Shown one piece after another: positions 44,787-53,749 of a DNA stretch of 64,000 nt (position 1 is the first letter of the stretch; each line of letters begins with the position of its first letter). This stretch comes from Oceanobacillus sp. HTM 045 (GTDB taxonomy: Bacteria; Pseudomonadota; Alphaproteobacteria; Rhodobacterales; Rhodobacteraceae), in NCBI GenBank assembly GCA_009733745.1, contig WNWL01000001.1, forward strand, positions 558,001 to 622,000. Reading direction: 5' to 3'. Under the pieces are notes generated by a model. It did no database searches. It saw only the letters and a program-made list of their open reading frames with translations, and was not told the origin of the DNA. Made by a program: the position numbers and the translations under genes.

Positions 44787-45796
44787 GTGAAACCGTCCGA
44801 CTGACGGAGGAGAAGGCGACCGCGCTTGTCGCGGCGGCGTTCGAGGCGTCGGATGTCTCGCCGGCGAACGCGCTCAGCACCGCGCGCGCGCTCGTCGCCG
44901 CCGAGGCGGACGGGCAGGTCGGGCACGGCTTCTCCCGCGTCCTCGCCTACGCGGCGCAGGCGAAGGCGGGCAAGGTCAGGGGCCACGCGGTGCCGGAGGT
45001 CTCGCAGGCCGGACCGGCGCTGCTGCGCGTCGACGCCGGTTTCGGCTTCGCCTTCCCGGCGCTGGACCTGGCCTGCGCGCGGCTGGCCGCGCTGACGCGG
45101 GAAACGGGCATCGCTGCGGCGGCGGTGCACCGTTCGCACCATTGCGGCCAGCTCGGCGCGCATGTGGAGCGGCTGGCAAAGGCCGGGCTGGTGGCGATCA
45201 TGGTCGCCAACACGCCGCGGGCGATGGCGGCTTGGGGCGGGACCTCGGCGCTCTTCGGCACCAACCCGATCGCCTTCGGCGCCCCGCGCGAGGGGCATGA
45301 GCCGCTGGTGATCGACCTGTCGCTCTCGAAGATCGCGAGGGGCAAGATCATGGCCGCCGATCAGCGGGGCGAGGCGATCCCCGAAGGCTGGGCGCTGGAC
45401 GCGGAGGGCAACCCCACCACCGACGCCGGGGCGGCGCTGAAAGGCACGCTGGTGCCTGCCGGCGGGGCCAAGGGTGCGGCGCTGGCGCTGATGGTGGAGG
45501 TGCTGGCCGCCTCCCTCACGGGCGCGGTGCCGAGCCGGGAGGCGACCTCCTTCTTCGACGCGGAGGGGGCACCGCCGGGGGTCGGGCAGTTCCTGATCGC
45601 CGTCGATCCGGGCGCGGCATCTGGCGGCACCTACACCGCCGCCTTCGAGGCGCTCGCGGCAGCCATCGAGGCGGAGGACGGGGCGCGGCTTCCCGGCACC
45701 AGCCGCCACGCGCGGAGGGAGGCGGCGCGGCGCGACGGGCTGACGATGTCCGCCGCCCTGCACGGGAAGATCGCGGCGCTGGCGCAGGCCGGATAA
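44783..45796 (+). CDS. comC: Ldh family oxidoreductase, probable (R)-sulfolactate dehydrogenase
   Basis: A 337-residue protein of the malate/L-lactate (MDH2/LDH2) dehydrogenase family, seen in GQVGHGFSRVLAYAAQAKAG, HRSHHCGQLGAHVERLAKAGL (catalytic His) and FGTNPIAFGAPREGHEPLVIDLS. ComC reduces sulfopyruvate to (R)-sulfolactate, the SuyAB substrate. It ends the operon, facing the DUF3726 gene. Confidence 0.78.
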   Translation: MSETVRLTEEKATALVAAAFEASDVSPANALSTARALVAAEADGQVGHGFSRVLAYAAQAKAGKVRGHAVPEVSQAGPALLRVDAGFGFAFPALDLACARLAALTRETGIAAAAVHRSHHCGQLGAHVERLAKAGLVAIMVANTPRAMAAWGGTSALFGTNPIAFGAPREGHEPLVIDLSLSKIARGKIMAADQRGEAIPEGWALDAEGNPTTDAGAALKGTLVPAGGAKGAALALMVEVLAASLTGAVPSREATSFFDAEGAPPGVGQFLIAVDPGAASGGTYTAAFEALAAAIEAEDGARLPGTSRHARREAARRDGLTMSAALHGKIAALAQAG

Positions 45797-45812
45797 CCAG
45801 CGCGTCAGTCGT

Positions 45813-46412
45813 TCAATCGTTGTCCAGCAGGCCCGCGCCCGCGCCGGTGAGGCGCGACTGTTCCGTCTCCGGCACATATGTGCGGGCGGCCAGGCGTTCG
45901 AACCCTGCCCAGAGCGCGTCAGGAACCTCCAGTCTTGGTGACATGCGTTCTGGGCGCCGGGGTGGTGCTTCCGCGGCGATGACCGTCGCATGCGGGGCGC
46001 TGCCGAAGCCGTGTTCCAGCGCGAGGCTGCCCGCTCCCACCGCGGCGCTGCCGCCGCAGTCGATCCGGAAACCGCAAGTGTCCGAAGCGAGTCCCGCGAG
46101 GCCGGGAAGCAGGAGCGGCACGTCGATGTCTTCGAGCGTGACGGTGGTTCCCGGTGTCACCCGGGCGAGGTCGAGTGCCGAAGGGCCGGCCGCGAGCACG
46201 CGCGCCGCTTCCAGCGTTCGGCCGTCGGATGCGCATCGAATGGCCGTGTCCAGCGGGTGAAGGGCGCGCAGGAAGCCGGTGGTGGCGTCCACCCCGCGTT
46301 CGGCCAGCCAGCGCACCGCGCCCGCGCCTTCGGCCGCCAGCGCATGGGGCCAGCCGGCCCCGATGGCGGCCTTGCGCAGCATCGTCTCCAGCTCGTTGAA
46401 GGACGGCGTCAT
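45813..46412 (-). CDS. DUF3726 family protein
   Basis: A 199-residue protein of unknown function. It opens SFNELETMLRKAAIGAGWPHALAAEGAGAVRWLAERG, the DUF3726 pattern; the remainder is Ala/Gly-rich with few conserved charged residues and no signal or membrane helix. It starts inside the stop of the 553-residue gene, so the two are coupled. Confidence 0.7.
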   Translation of the reverse strand: MTPSFNELETMLRKAAIGAGWPHALAAEGAGAVRWLAERGVDATTGFLRALHPLDTAIRCASDGRTLEAARVLAAGPSALDLARVTPGTTVTLEDIDVPLLLPGLAGLASDTCGFRIDCGGSAAVGAGSLALEHGFGSAPHATVIAAEAPPRRPERMSPRLEVPDALWAGFERLAARTYVPETEQSRLTGAGAGLLDND

Positions 46413-48070
46413 GGCGCGGGATCCGGTCCGAGGACCGGAAATGCCCAGTCGTCCGCGTCCCGCTCACCGATCTCGGGCGCGGTCGGCGCGCCCTGGTACA
46501 TGGTGATGCGGGTCCAGCGGTCCGATTTCGGGTCGAATCGCGTCGCCCCGAAGAAGGAGAGCTTGCAGCGCAGCATGTCGGTCGGCACGCAGTCCGCCCC
46601 GATCAGGTTGTCCCTGATCTCGGAATAGGGCGCGACGCCGAGCGCCTGCACCCGCCGCGCTATGGCGCGGAGATCCGGCCTTTCGATGAGCAGCGCGGCG
46701 ATGGGCGCGTTGCCCGGGAGACGTTCCGTCGCCGCGGCGAGGGCCTTTACCTGCCGGGCGATGTCGAGGGGTTGCTCCCGGTCCGCACCCGGTTCGCCGA
46801 GCCGCTCGCCGAGGCGCGGCTCCAGCTTCTCCTCGGAGACGTACCAGAAGCGCGACTGCGCCGCCGGGTCGTCGAATTCGATGCCGAGCGCCCAGCCGAA
46901 GACCTCCCCCAGCAACGCCGAAAGATCGGCGACGCGCATCGAAGGGTCGAGCGGGGGATCGGCGGATGCGTGCATCTCCTCCGTCAGGTTGTCGATCAGA
47001 TCGCCATGCGGTTCGAGCACGAGCGCGACGAGAAGTTCCTGGAACTCCGCACTGCGCGCGGCGCTGCCGGCGATCATCCGGTCCCACGGGAAGGGGGCGG
47101 ACAGCACGGTGTCGAGATCGGTCTCGCGGAAGGTGGAGACCTCGGCGCGCAGGGTCTCGATGCGCTGCATCTGGGCGGTGTCGGCGACAGTCCACGCGGC
47201 GAGATGCGCGCTGGCGCGGTCGAGCAGGGCCCGGAACCGTGACGCCGCACCGGGCAGGGCTCTCGCCTGCGCGCGAACACGGGCCAGCGCGGTTTCGCGG
47301 GCGGTCATCCAGCGGTCGAGCAGCGCCGGGTGGTTGACCAGGAACGGCGCCATGCCGAGGCCGGTGGCATTGCCGATGCCGATGAAGCGGCGGATCTCCG
47401 GGTCGAGCGCCGCGCCGCCGACATGCTCCACGAGGTCGAGGGTGAACTCGCGGATCAGCCAGACGGTCAGCATCTCGGCCCGGAACGGGGCGGCCATGAA
47501 GGGCCGCGCGGCGATCTCCGAGCGGTCGGCGATGCCGAACTTGCCGTTGCCGTAGACCGCCGTGGTGCGCATCAGGTAGCCGACCTCGCGGACCAGCGCG
47601 CGGTCGGGTTGGCGACCGGCGGCAAGCCGTTCCGTCACATGGTTGAAGAGCCGCTGGCTCCGGTTCGCGCGGCTGAGGATCAGGTCGGAGGCGCGGAACC
47701 GCGCCGCCTCCTGCCTCGGGGCCGAGGCGGCGAGGCGGTCAATTTCGGCGGGGGACGGGATGCCGTCGTATAGGACGTAGGTCGTGTCCCACGCCTCCGC
47801 GATCACCCGGTCGGTGCGGCGCGCGTCGTCTAGCGGGTGGGAGAAGGCCACGAGGCTGTAGTCGTGGCCGCCGAGGGGGAGGGTGTAGACCGCGCGGCCG
47901 TACCCATCCGGCCCGATCTCCCAGACGGGACGGCGGACCTGCACACCCTCCGCATTCAGCAGCCGGACGAGGCTGCGCATGAAGCTCAGGCGGGTCGGGT
48001 GGAACGCGCCCATGCGCGCGAGGCGCATGACGTCCGAAGGCGGGCGGAGAGGGGCTGTCGGCCGCTGCAT
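46409..48070 (-). CDS. Conserved hypothetical protein, 553 residues
   Basis: I do not recognise the family. It is a soluble, largely helical protein, with LPLGGHDYSLVAFSHPLDDARRTDRVIAEAWDTTYVLYDG near the N-terminus and GNGKFGIADRSEIAARPFMAAPFRAEMLTVWLIREFTLDLVEHVGG in the middle. It has no signal peptide and no catalytic motif that I can name. ATG 48070 was chosen; upstream sequence is homologous to nothing visible. It is followed by DUF3726 (ATGA overlap) and preceded 56 bases upstream by the HyuA-like gene, so an operon of three. Confidence 0.7.
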   Translation of the reverse strand: MQRPTAPLRPPSDVMRLARMGAFHPTRLSFMRSLVRLLNAEGVQVRRPVWEIGPDGYGRAVYTLPLGGHDYSLVAFSHPLDDARRTDRVIAEAWDTTYVLYDGIPSPAEIDRLAASAPRQEAARFRASDLILSRANRSQRLFNHVTERLAAGRQPDRALVREVGYLMRTTAVYGNGKFGIADRSEIAARPFMAAPFRAEMLTVWLIREFTLDLVEHVGGAALDPEIRRFIGIGNATGLGMAPFLVNHPALLDRWMTARETALARVRAQARALPGAASRFRALLDRASAHLAAWTVADTAQMQRIETLRAEVSTFRETDLDTVLSAPFPWDRMIAGSAARSAEFQELLVALVLEPHGDLIDNLTEEMHASADPPLDPSMRVADLSALLGEVFGWALGIEFDDPAAQSRFWYVSEEKLEPRLGERLGEPGADREQPLDIARQVKALAAATERLPGNAPIAALLIERPDLRAIARRVQALGVAPYSEIRDNLIGADCVPTDMLRCKLSFFGATRFDPKSDRWTRITMYQGAPTAPEIGERDADDWAFPVLGPDPAP

Positions 48071-48126
48071 GGCGCCCAGACTGGGGCGAAAGCGGCAGCC
48101 TGTCGAGGTGGTGTGTCGGTGGCCGC

Positions 48127-50112
48127 TTAGCGCGCGACGCGGGGGCGGCCCTGCGCGACGGCTTCGAGCCGGGCCTCGATGAAGATCTCCTGCCCGTCGG
48201 CGAAGGTGGTGCGGATGTCGCGGGAGACGGTGAGCTTGGGCTCCTCCGCACCGGCGGCTTCCGCGCGTTCCTGCGCCGCGGCGCGGAGCACGCCCTCGGT
48301 TGCTGCGAGGGCGGCATCGAGATCCGCGAACTCGCGGTTGCCGCCGGAGAGGTGGGCCCGGAACGCGCCGGGGCTGGGGCTGGAGATCACCGCATCGACG
48401 GCGACCCGTACATGGCCCGCGACCGCGCCGATGGCATTGGCGACGCCCGCGTGTTCCGGCAGGACCATCTCGGCCCGAAGTCGCTCGCCCACCGCGCCGT
48501 AGTAGCTCGGGGCCGAGGCGCCGAGGCCGATCACCGGCAGGGTCAGGTTGATGCCGACATCGACGAGGCCGGGGCGGCGGCGAAGCGCGGCGCGGACGAG
48601 TTCGTGGGTCTCGTAGCCGGGGGAGAAGCCGTCCTCCTCCAGCGCCGTCGCGAGAAGGATCTCGACGGTCTGCTCGGAAAGCTGGTCGAGCACGCGCACC
48701 GCGATTTCCTCGGCGGAGGCGGCGACACGTTCGCCGCGCGCGCTCCGGCGGCGGGCGAACAGCTCCGCCCCCATGCGCGAGGCTTCGGCGTCCCACGCAT
48801 CGTGCCGGCCGAGGACGTGGCTCGCATCCGTGGGCGTCAGCGCCGAGACGATGACATGCCCGCGGGTGACGAGCCGGTCGAGCGTGGCGGCGGCGAGGCG
48901 GTTCCGCAGCAGCCGATCGAGGGGGAGCGGACCGTCCGCCAACTCCGCGAACAGCGCCGCCTCCCGCGCTTCCAGCCCGCGGGGGGCGGCGAGGAGCGGC
49001 ACGGCGAAGCGCCCGGCATATTCGCTGAGCGTCGTCGCCCGGATCTGGCGGTCGAGCGTCTCGCGCACGAGGTCCGGGTGCTCGTGGCCAAGCAGCGCCA
49101 GCGGCATCGCGCGGCGCGGGCCGAGGCGGAGGCGCGGCGTCAGCCCGTCGCTTTCGAGATGCACCTCGCTGTCGCCGCCGAGACCGATGGTGCGCATGGC
49201 GACGGCCTCGACCATCGTCTTCCAGCCGCCGACGCTGGCGCCTTCGGGGTCGAGCCGGGGCAGGCCGTCGCGCAGCACCGCGACATCCGTCGTGGTGCCG
49301 CCGATGTCCGAGACGAGCGCGCTGTCGGCCCCGGTCAGCCAGCGTGCGCCGACGAGGCTTGCGGCCGGGCCGGAAAGGATCGTCTCGATCGGCCGCGCGC
49401 GGGCGAAGGCGGCGGAGACCAGCGCGCCGTCGCCGCGCACCACCATCAGCGGCGCCTCGATGCCGAGGCTCGCGAGCAGCCCCTCCGCCCCGCTGATGAG
49501 GCGGTCGATCATCGCGATCAGGCGGCCGTTGAGCACGGCGGTGACGGCGCGGCGCGGGCCGCCGAGTTTCGAGGACAGCTCGTGGCTGCAGGTCACGGGC
49601 AGGCCGGTGCGGGCGCGGACGAGGTCGCGCACCGCGGTCTCGTGCGCAGGGTTGCGGACCGAGAAGATGCCGGCCACGGCGACCGCGCCGGCGGCGGCCT
49701 CGATCTCGGGCAGGCGGGCCTCCAGCGCGGCGAGATCGAGCGGGGCCTGCTCGCCGCCATCGGCCTTGTGCCCGCCGGGAATGGCGATGTGGGGCTCGCC
49801 CTTTAGTGCTTCCGGCAGGCCGTGGCGGGTGAGGTCGGCCTCCGAGAAGCCGATGGAGACCAGCGCGACGCGGCCGCCCTGGCCCTCGACCAGTGCGTTG
49901 GTCGCCAGCGTGGTGGAGAGCGAGACGAGGCCGATATCGCCGGGCGCGGCGCCGCTTTCCTCCATCACCGCGCGGATCGCGCCGCCGATGCCGAGGGCGA
50001 GGTCCCGCCGCGTGGTCAGCGACTTGGCCTTGGCGACGAGCCCGGCGCCTTCCTCGATCAGGACGGCATCGGTGTAGGTGCCGCCGGTGTCGACGCCGAG
50101 GAGAAGTGCCAT
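48127..50112 (-). CDS. Hydantoinase/oxoprolinase family protein (HyuA-like)
   Basis: A 661-residue member of the HyuA/5-oxoprolinase N-terminal family. ASKHA-type ATP-binding motifs are visible: LGVDTGGTYTDAVLI near residue 5, then LSTTLATNAL and VSDIGGTTTDVAVL (second phosphate loop), with the C-terminal half VGINLTLPVIGLGAS. HyuA usually works with a HyuB subunit, which is absent here. It may hydrolyse a cyclic amide with ATP; the substrate is unknown. GGAG before ATG 50112 fixes the start. Confidence 0.88.
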   Translation of the reverse strand: MALLLGVDTGGTYTDAVLIEEGAGLVAKAKSLTTRRDLALGIGGAIRAVMEESGAAPGDIGLVSLSTTLATNALVEGQGGRVALVSIGFSEADLTRHGLPEALKGEPHIAIPGGHKADGGEQAPLDLAALEARLPEIEAAAGAVAVAGIFSVRNPAHETAVRDLVRARTGLPVTCSHELSSKLGGPRRAVTAVLNGRLIAMIDRLISGAEGLLASLGIEAPLMVVRGDGALVSAAFARARPIETILSGPAASLVGARWLTGADSALVSDIGGTTTDVAVLRDGLPRLDPEGASVGGWKTMVEAVAMRTIGLGGDSEVHLESDGLTPRLRLGPRRAMPLALLGHEHPDLVRETLDRQIRATTLSEYAGRFAVPLLAAPRGLEAREAALFAELADGPLPLDRLLRNRLAAATLDRLVTRGHVIVSALTPTDASHVLGRHDAWDAEASRMGAELFARRRSARGERVAASAEEIAVRVLDQLSEQTVEILLATALEEDGFSPGYETHELVRAALRRRPGLVDVGINLTLPVIGLGASAPSYYGAVGERLRAEMVLPEHAGVANAIGAVAGHVRVAVDAVISSPSPGAFRAHLSGGNREFADLDAALAATEGVLRAAAQERAEAAGAEEPKLTVSRDIRTTFADGQEIFIEARLEAVAQGRPRVAR

Positions 50113-50463
50113 GGGTGCTCCGAACCGCTTTGGCCCCGGATAGGGGGCGCGCCGGGGCGGCGCAAGCGTGTTGGCGACCGATCGTGTCGCGCGCGGCTGA
50201 TCGGTTTCGGATGTTCCGGTTGACGTGCACTGGCCGTGCGGCGCTGCCGCCGCGGCGTGGCGCATTGCGCCGCGCTTCCGGGCCTTCGGCCTGCACGCTC
50301 TGCCCCGCTCCAGCCCGGAGGAGCATCTCGCGGCCGGCCTTCGCCGGCGTGTTCCACGGTCTGGACGATGCCCGGGCGCGGGCCTAGCGTACAGTTAACG
50401 AACGTATCGAGTTGGGATCGGGCCTGTTCCGCATGTCCCAATCCGGGAAAATGGGAGGGGCAC
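50113..50463. promoter_or_regulatory. 351-base divergent intergenic region
   Basis: No gene is convincing. Features are GCGAC-N7-GTCGC (50174-50190) around a CGATCG core, a TTGACG (-35-like) at 50220, and an A+T-richer patch CAGTTAACGAACGTATCG near 50391 that may hold the SDR promoter. The HyuA-like operon (minus) and the SDR gene (plus) both start from it. Confidence 0.4.
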
Positions 50464-51216
50464 ATGGGGCTTGAGGGCAAGCGGATACTCGTGGCGGGCG
50501 GCACCGCGGGGATCGGGCTGGCGATCGCGCGGGCCTGCGCGGCGGAGGGCGCGAGCGTCCGGATCGCGGGGCGCGACCGGTCGCGCGGCGAGGCCGCGGC
50601 GGCGGAGATCGAGGGCGGCGGCTACCTCCAGGCCGATATCTCCGACCCGGCTTCGGTCGAGCGGCTGGTGACCATCGCGCTAGACGATCTGGGCGGGATC
50701 GACGGGGTAGTCGCCTCGCCGCCGGCGACGCACCTGCCGGACCTCCTGATGAACATCCCGCTCACGCAGATCCGGGAGCAGCTGCTCGGCGACCTCGCGC
50801 CGGTGCTCTATCTCGGGCGCGCGTCGCTCCCGGTGATGCGGGCTCAGGGAGGCGGCGCGTTCCTCGCCATCGCGTCGGACGCGGGCAAGGTGGCGACGCC
50901 GGGCGAGAGCGTGATCGGGGCCGGGATGGCCGCGATCATCCAGTTCGTGCGCGGCTATGCCATCGAGGGCAAGCGCGACGGCATCCGCGCCAACGTGCTG
51001 ACGCCCTCGCTGGTGGAGGGCACGCCGCTGACCGAACGGCTGATGGAGGAGGGGCGCTTCTCCGCCAAGCTGTTCGCCAAGGCGCGCCAGCTCGCCCATC
51101 TCGGGCCGACCGAGCCGGAGGACCTGGCGGCGGCGGCGGTGTTCCTGCTGTCGGACGCCGCCCGGCGGATCACCGGGCAGGCGCTCTCGGTCAATGGCGG
51201 GATCAGCGCCGCCTAG
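50464..51216 (+). CDS. SDR family protein lacking the catalytic Tyr and Lys
   Basis: A 250-residue short-chain dehydrogenase fold. The NAD(P) motif GGTAGIGLAIA is intact and the C-terminal DAARRITGQALSVNGG typical. At the YxxxK position the sequence reads SVIGAGMAAIIQF, so Tyr is Ile and Lys is Met; the preceding serine region (IASDAGK) is partly kept. It may bind cofactor without normal redox activity, or work otherwise. The 3' end overlaps the convergent aminotransferase. Confidence 0.8.
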   Translation: MGLEGKRILVAGGTAGIGLAIARACAAEGASVRIAGRDRSRGEAAAAEIEGGGYLQADISDPASVERLVTIALDDLGGIDGVVASPPATHLPDLLMNIPLTQIREQLLGDLAPVLYLGRASLPVMRAQGGGAFLAIASDAGKVATPGESVIGAGMAAIIQFVRGYAIEGKRDGIRANVLTPSLVEGTPLTERLMEEGRFSAKLFAKARQLAHLGPTEPEDLAAAAVFLLSDAARRITGQALSVNGGISAA

Positions 51217-52316
51217 CCGGCGGCCTTCAGCGCCTCCGGCAGGGCGGCGGCGAAGGCGGCGAGGTCCGTCTCCGTGCCCGCGCTAACCCGGATGCAGCGG
51301 TCGAGCGGGGCGATGCCGGGCATCCGGACGAAGATGTCCCGCGCGATCAACTCGCGCAGCACCGCGCGGGCGTAGTCGCCGTCGCGCCCGCAGTCGATGG
51401 CGACGAAGTTGGTGGCGCTCGGCAGGGTGGTGAGCCCGTTCGCGGCGGCGATGCGGGCGATCTCCTCCCGCGCCGCGGCGACCTTGCCGACGACCGAGGC
51501 GAGATGGGCGCTGTCCGCCAGCGCCGCCCAGGCCGCCGCCTGGGTCAGGCGGGTCATGCCGAAATGGTTGCGGATGCGGTCATAGGCGCCGGCGATTGCC
51601 GGGTGCGAGATCGCGTAGCCGCAGCGCATCCCCGCCAGCCCGTGCGCCTTGGAGAAGGTGCGGAAGCGGATCACCCGGCTGTCGTCGATGTCGAGCGGGG
51701 GCGCGGTGCCATCGGGCGCGAACTCCAGGTAGGCCTCGTCGAGGCAGAGGATCGTGCCCTGCGGCAGGGCATCGATCAGGCGCGTGACCGTCTCCGCCGC
51801 GTGCCAGCTTCCCATCGGGTTGTCGGGATTGGCGAAATAGACCAGCCGGGCGTTCTCCCGGTGCGCGGCTTCGGCCAGCGCCTCCGGGTCCTCGCGGTCG
51901 TCGCGGTAGGGCACCGTGACCAGCCGCCCGCCGAAGCCGGCGACGTGGTAGTTGAAGGTCGGGTAGGCCCCGGCTGAGGTGACGACGGCGTCGCCCGGTT
52001 CGGTGAAAAGCCGCACGGTCAGGCCGAGCAGCCCGTCGATCCCCTCGCCGATCACGATCGCCTCGCCCGGTACGCCCAGATGGGCGGAGAGGGCGTTGCG
52101 GAGGTCGTGATTGTCGGGGTCGCAGTACATCCACGCATCGGGCGCGGTGCGCTGCATCGCCTCGATGGCCCGCGGGGAAGGGCCGAAGACGCTTTCGTTC
52201 GCACCGATGCGCGCGGTGAAGGGACGGCCGCGCTCGCGCTCCTGGCGCTCGGGGCCGACGAAGGGCACGGTCGGGGGCAGGCCCGCGACGATCCTCGTGA
52301 GGGGTATCTCTGTCAT
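51213..52316 (-). CDS. Histidinol-phosphate aminotransferase-like protein
   Basis: A 367-residue class I/II PLP enzyme of the HisC group. ANESVFGPSPRAIEAM and LCLDEAYLEFAPD are HisC-like, and the PLP lysine is in RTFSKAHGLAGMRCGY. Alphaproteobacteria often have several HisC-like genes; this one stands apart from his genes, so it may act on another amino acid. Confidence 0.85.
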   Translation of the reverse strand: MTEIPLTRIVAGLPPTVPFVGPERQERERGRPFTARIGANESVFGPSPRAIEAMQRTAPDAWMYCDPDNHDLRNALSAHLGVPGEAIVIGEGIDGLLGLTVRLFTEPGDAVVTSAGAYPTFNYHVAGFGGRLVTVPYRDDREDPEALAEAAHRENARLVYFANPDNPMGSWHAAETVTRLIDALPQGTILCLDEAYLEFAPDGTAPPLDIDDSRVIRFRTFSKAHGLAGMRCGYAISHPAIAGAYDRIRNHFGMTRLTQAAAWAALADSAHLASVVGKVAAAREEIARIAAANGLTTLPSATNFVAIDCGRDGDYARAVLRELIARDIFVRMPGIAPLDRCIRVSAGTETDLAAFAAALPEALKAAG

Positions 52317-52356
52317 GGCGCCGCGACGCTAGCCAATGCGGCGGCGCGCGCAAGCC

Positions 52357-53490
52357 CTATTCGGCGGGTGTGACGCGGTAGAGCATCCCGTCGCGCTCAT
52401 CGGTCAGGAACCAGAGAGTCCCGTCCGGCCCGACGCGGACGTCGCGGATGCGGCCGAACTCGCCCCTGAAGAGCATCGCGCCGTGCGAGAGCCTCGTGCC
52501 GTCGCGGTCGAGCCGCTGGATCAACTGCGCCTTGAGCGCGCCGACGAAGAGGTCGCCCTGCCATTGCGGGAACAGTTCGCCCTCGTAGATCGCGAGCCCG
52601 GACGGGGCGATGGACGGGTCCCAGTACCAGAGCGGCTGTTCCATGCCCTCCTTCTGGGTGCCGACGCCGATCTCAGCGCCGGAATAGTGCACGCCGTAGG
52701 AGATCACCGGCCAGCCGTAGTTCAGGCCCGCCTTGGGCGCGTTGATCTCGTCGCCGCCGCGCGCGCCGTGCTCGACGGTGAGCAGGTCGCCGGTAGCCGG
52801 GTCGAGGGTCGCGCCCTGGATGTTCCGGTGACCCGTGGACCAGATCTCCTCCCGCCAGCGGGGAAGGCGGGGGTTGTCCGCGGGCGCGGAGCCGTCCGGC
52901 GCGATGCGGATGACCTTGCCGCGGTGGTTCGACGGGTCCTGCACCGTGTCGCTCTCGCCGCGGTCGCCGAGGCCGATCCAGAGCGTGCCGTCGGGCGCCT
53001 CGACGATGCGCGACCCGAAATGGCGGCTCGTGCTGCCGGGGGGATCCTGCCGGAAGATGATTTCCAGTGAAGTCAGTGCGTTACCTTCGAGAACCGCGCT
53101 CGCGGCGGAGGTGCGGGCGAGACCGCTGCCCGCCGGCTCGGAGAAGGTGAAGAAGATCCGCCCCGTCTCGGCGAAATCGCGGGCGGCGACCACGTCGAGC
53201 AGCCCGCCCTGACCGCCGGAGGCGACCTCGGGCATGCCGGTCACGGCCGACTTGCCGCCATCCGCGGCGACCCGCCAGAGGGTGCCGCTGTCGCGCTCGG
53301 TGACGAGGAAGCCGCCGTCCGGAAGGAAGGCGACGGCCCAGGGGTGGTCGAACGGCCCGGCGACTGCGGTGACCTCCAGCGGCCCGTCATCGGTCTCGAT
53401 GACCTCGGCCGCGGCAGGACGCGCGATAGTGAGCGCGAGAATGGCGAGCGCGAGGATGAGGAGCGGGTGGAACAGTTTCTGACGGCGCAT
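52357..53490 (-). CDS. PQQ-dependent sugar dehydrogenase family (Asd/YliI-type) protein
   Basis: A 377-residue periplasmic six-bladed propeller of the glucose/sorbosone dehydrogenase family. It has a signal peptide (to ARPAAAE) and then HPWAVAFLPDGGFLVTERDSGTLWRV and RHFGSRIVEAPDGTLWIGLGDRG. TGHRNIQGATLDPATGDLLTVEHGARGGDEIN is the catalytic/PQQ block. AAGGAG is positioned for the ATG at 53490 rather than the ATG immediately after the ribosome site. Confidence 0.92.
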   Translation of the reverse strand: MRRQKLFHPLLILALAILALTIARPAAAEVIETDDGPLEVTAVAGPFDHPWAVAFLPDGGFLVTERDSGTLWRVAADGGKSAVTGMPEVASGGQGGLLDVVAARDFAETGRIFFTFSEPAGSGLARTSAASAVLEGNALTSLEIIFRQDPPGSTSRHFGSRIVEAPDGTLWIGLGDRGESDTVQDPSNHRGKVIRIAPDGSAPADNPRLPRWREEIWSTGHRNIQGATLDPATGDLLTVEHGARGGDEINAPKAGLNYGWPVISYGVHYSGAEIGVGTQKEGMEQPLWYWDPSIAPSGLAIYEGELFPQWQGDLFVGALKAQLIQRLDRDGTRLSHGAMLFRGEFGRIRDVRVGPDGTLWFLTDERDGMLYRVTPAE

Positions 53491-53581
53491 GTGCATCTCC
53501 TTGCAACATGCACCTAGGCCCGGCTTGCCGTGAGACAAGAAGCCGAACTGCCGGAACTGGCCGGGTACTCCCTGAGACGCG

Positions 53582-53677
53582 CTAGCCGGTCAGGACCAGC
53601 AGCCACGAAACGATAACGACCGCAAGCGTAAGCTCTGCAGCCGCAGCACAAAGGCTCGGCGCAAGGGTGCGAAGCAT
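53582..53677 (-). CDS. 31-residue small membrane protein
   Basis: A 31-residue open frame from ATG 53677: a short N-terminus (MLRTLAPSLCAAAAE) and one hydrophobic helix (LTLAVVIVSWLLVLT). AGGGGGC lies six bases ahead of the ATG, unusually strong. A perfect FNR box overlaps this ribosome region. Too short for a family search by eye; small single-helix subunits of oxidases have this form. Reality is supported by the ribosome site and hydrophobicity only. Confidence 0.5.
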   Translation of the reverse strand: MLRTLAPSLCAAAAELTLAVVIVSWLLVLTG

Positions 53678-53688
53678 CGAAGCCCCCT

Positions 53689-53702
53689 TTGATCTTCATC
53701 AA
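53689..53702. promoter_or_regulatory. Perfect FNR box TTGATCTTCATCAA
   Basis: An exact TTGAT-N4-ATCAA match, 12 bases from the start codon of the small membrane protein and 48 bases downstream of hemB. At this distance a class II activated promoter would start inside the small gene, so the site may act as a repressor site or serve a differently placed start. Confidence 0.6.
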
Positions 53703-53749
53703 CCCAAGGGAGAGCCTAGCAACAAAGCCCGGATCGGGCAATGTTCGCG

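Noticed and set aside
46409-50326. A continuous minus-strand open frame of 1,305 codons
   Set aside because: Only its 3' part (the 553-residue protein) has ordinary coding character. The rest is the out-of-frame shadow of the HyuA-like gene, which has a clear start and motifs in another frame.
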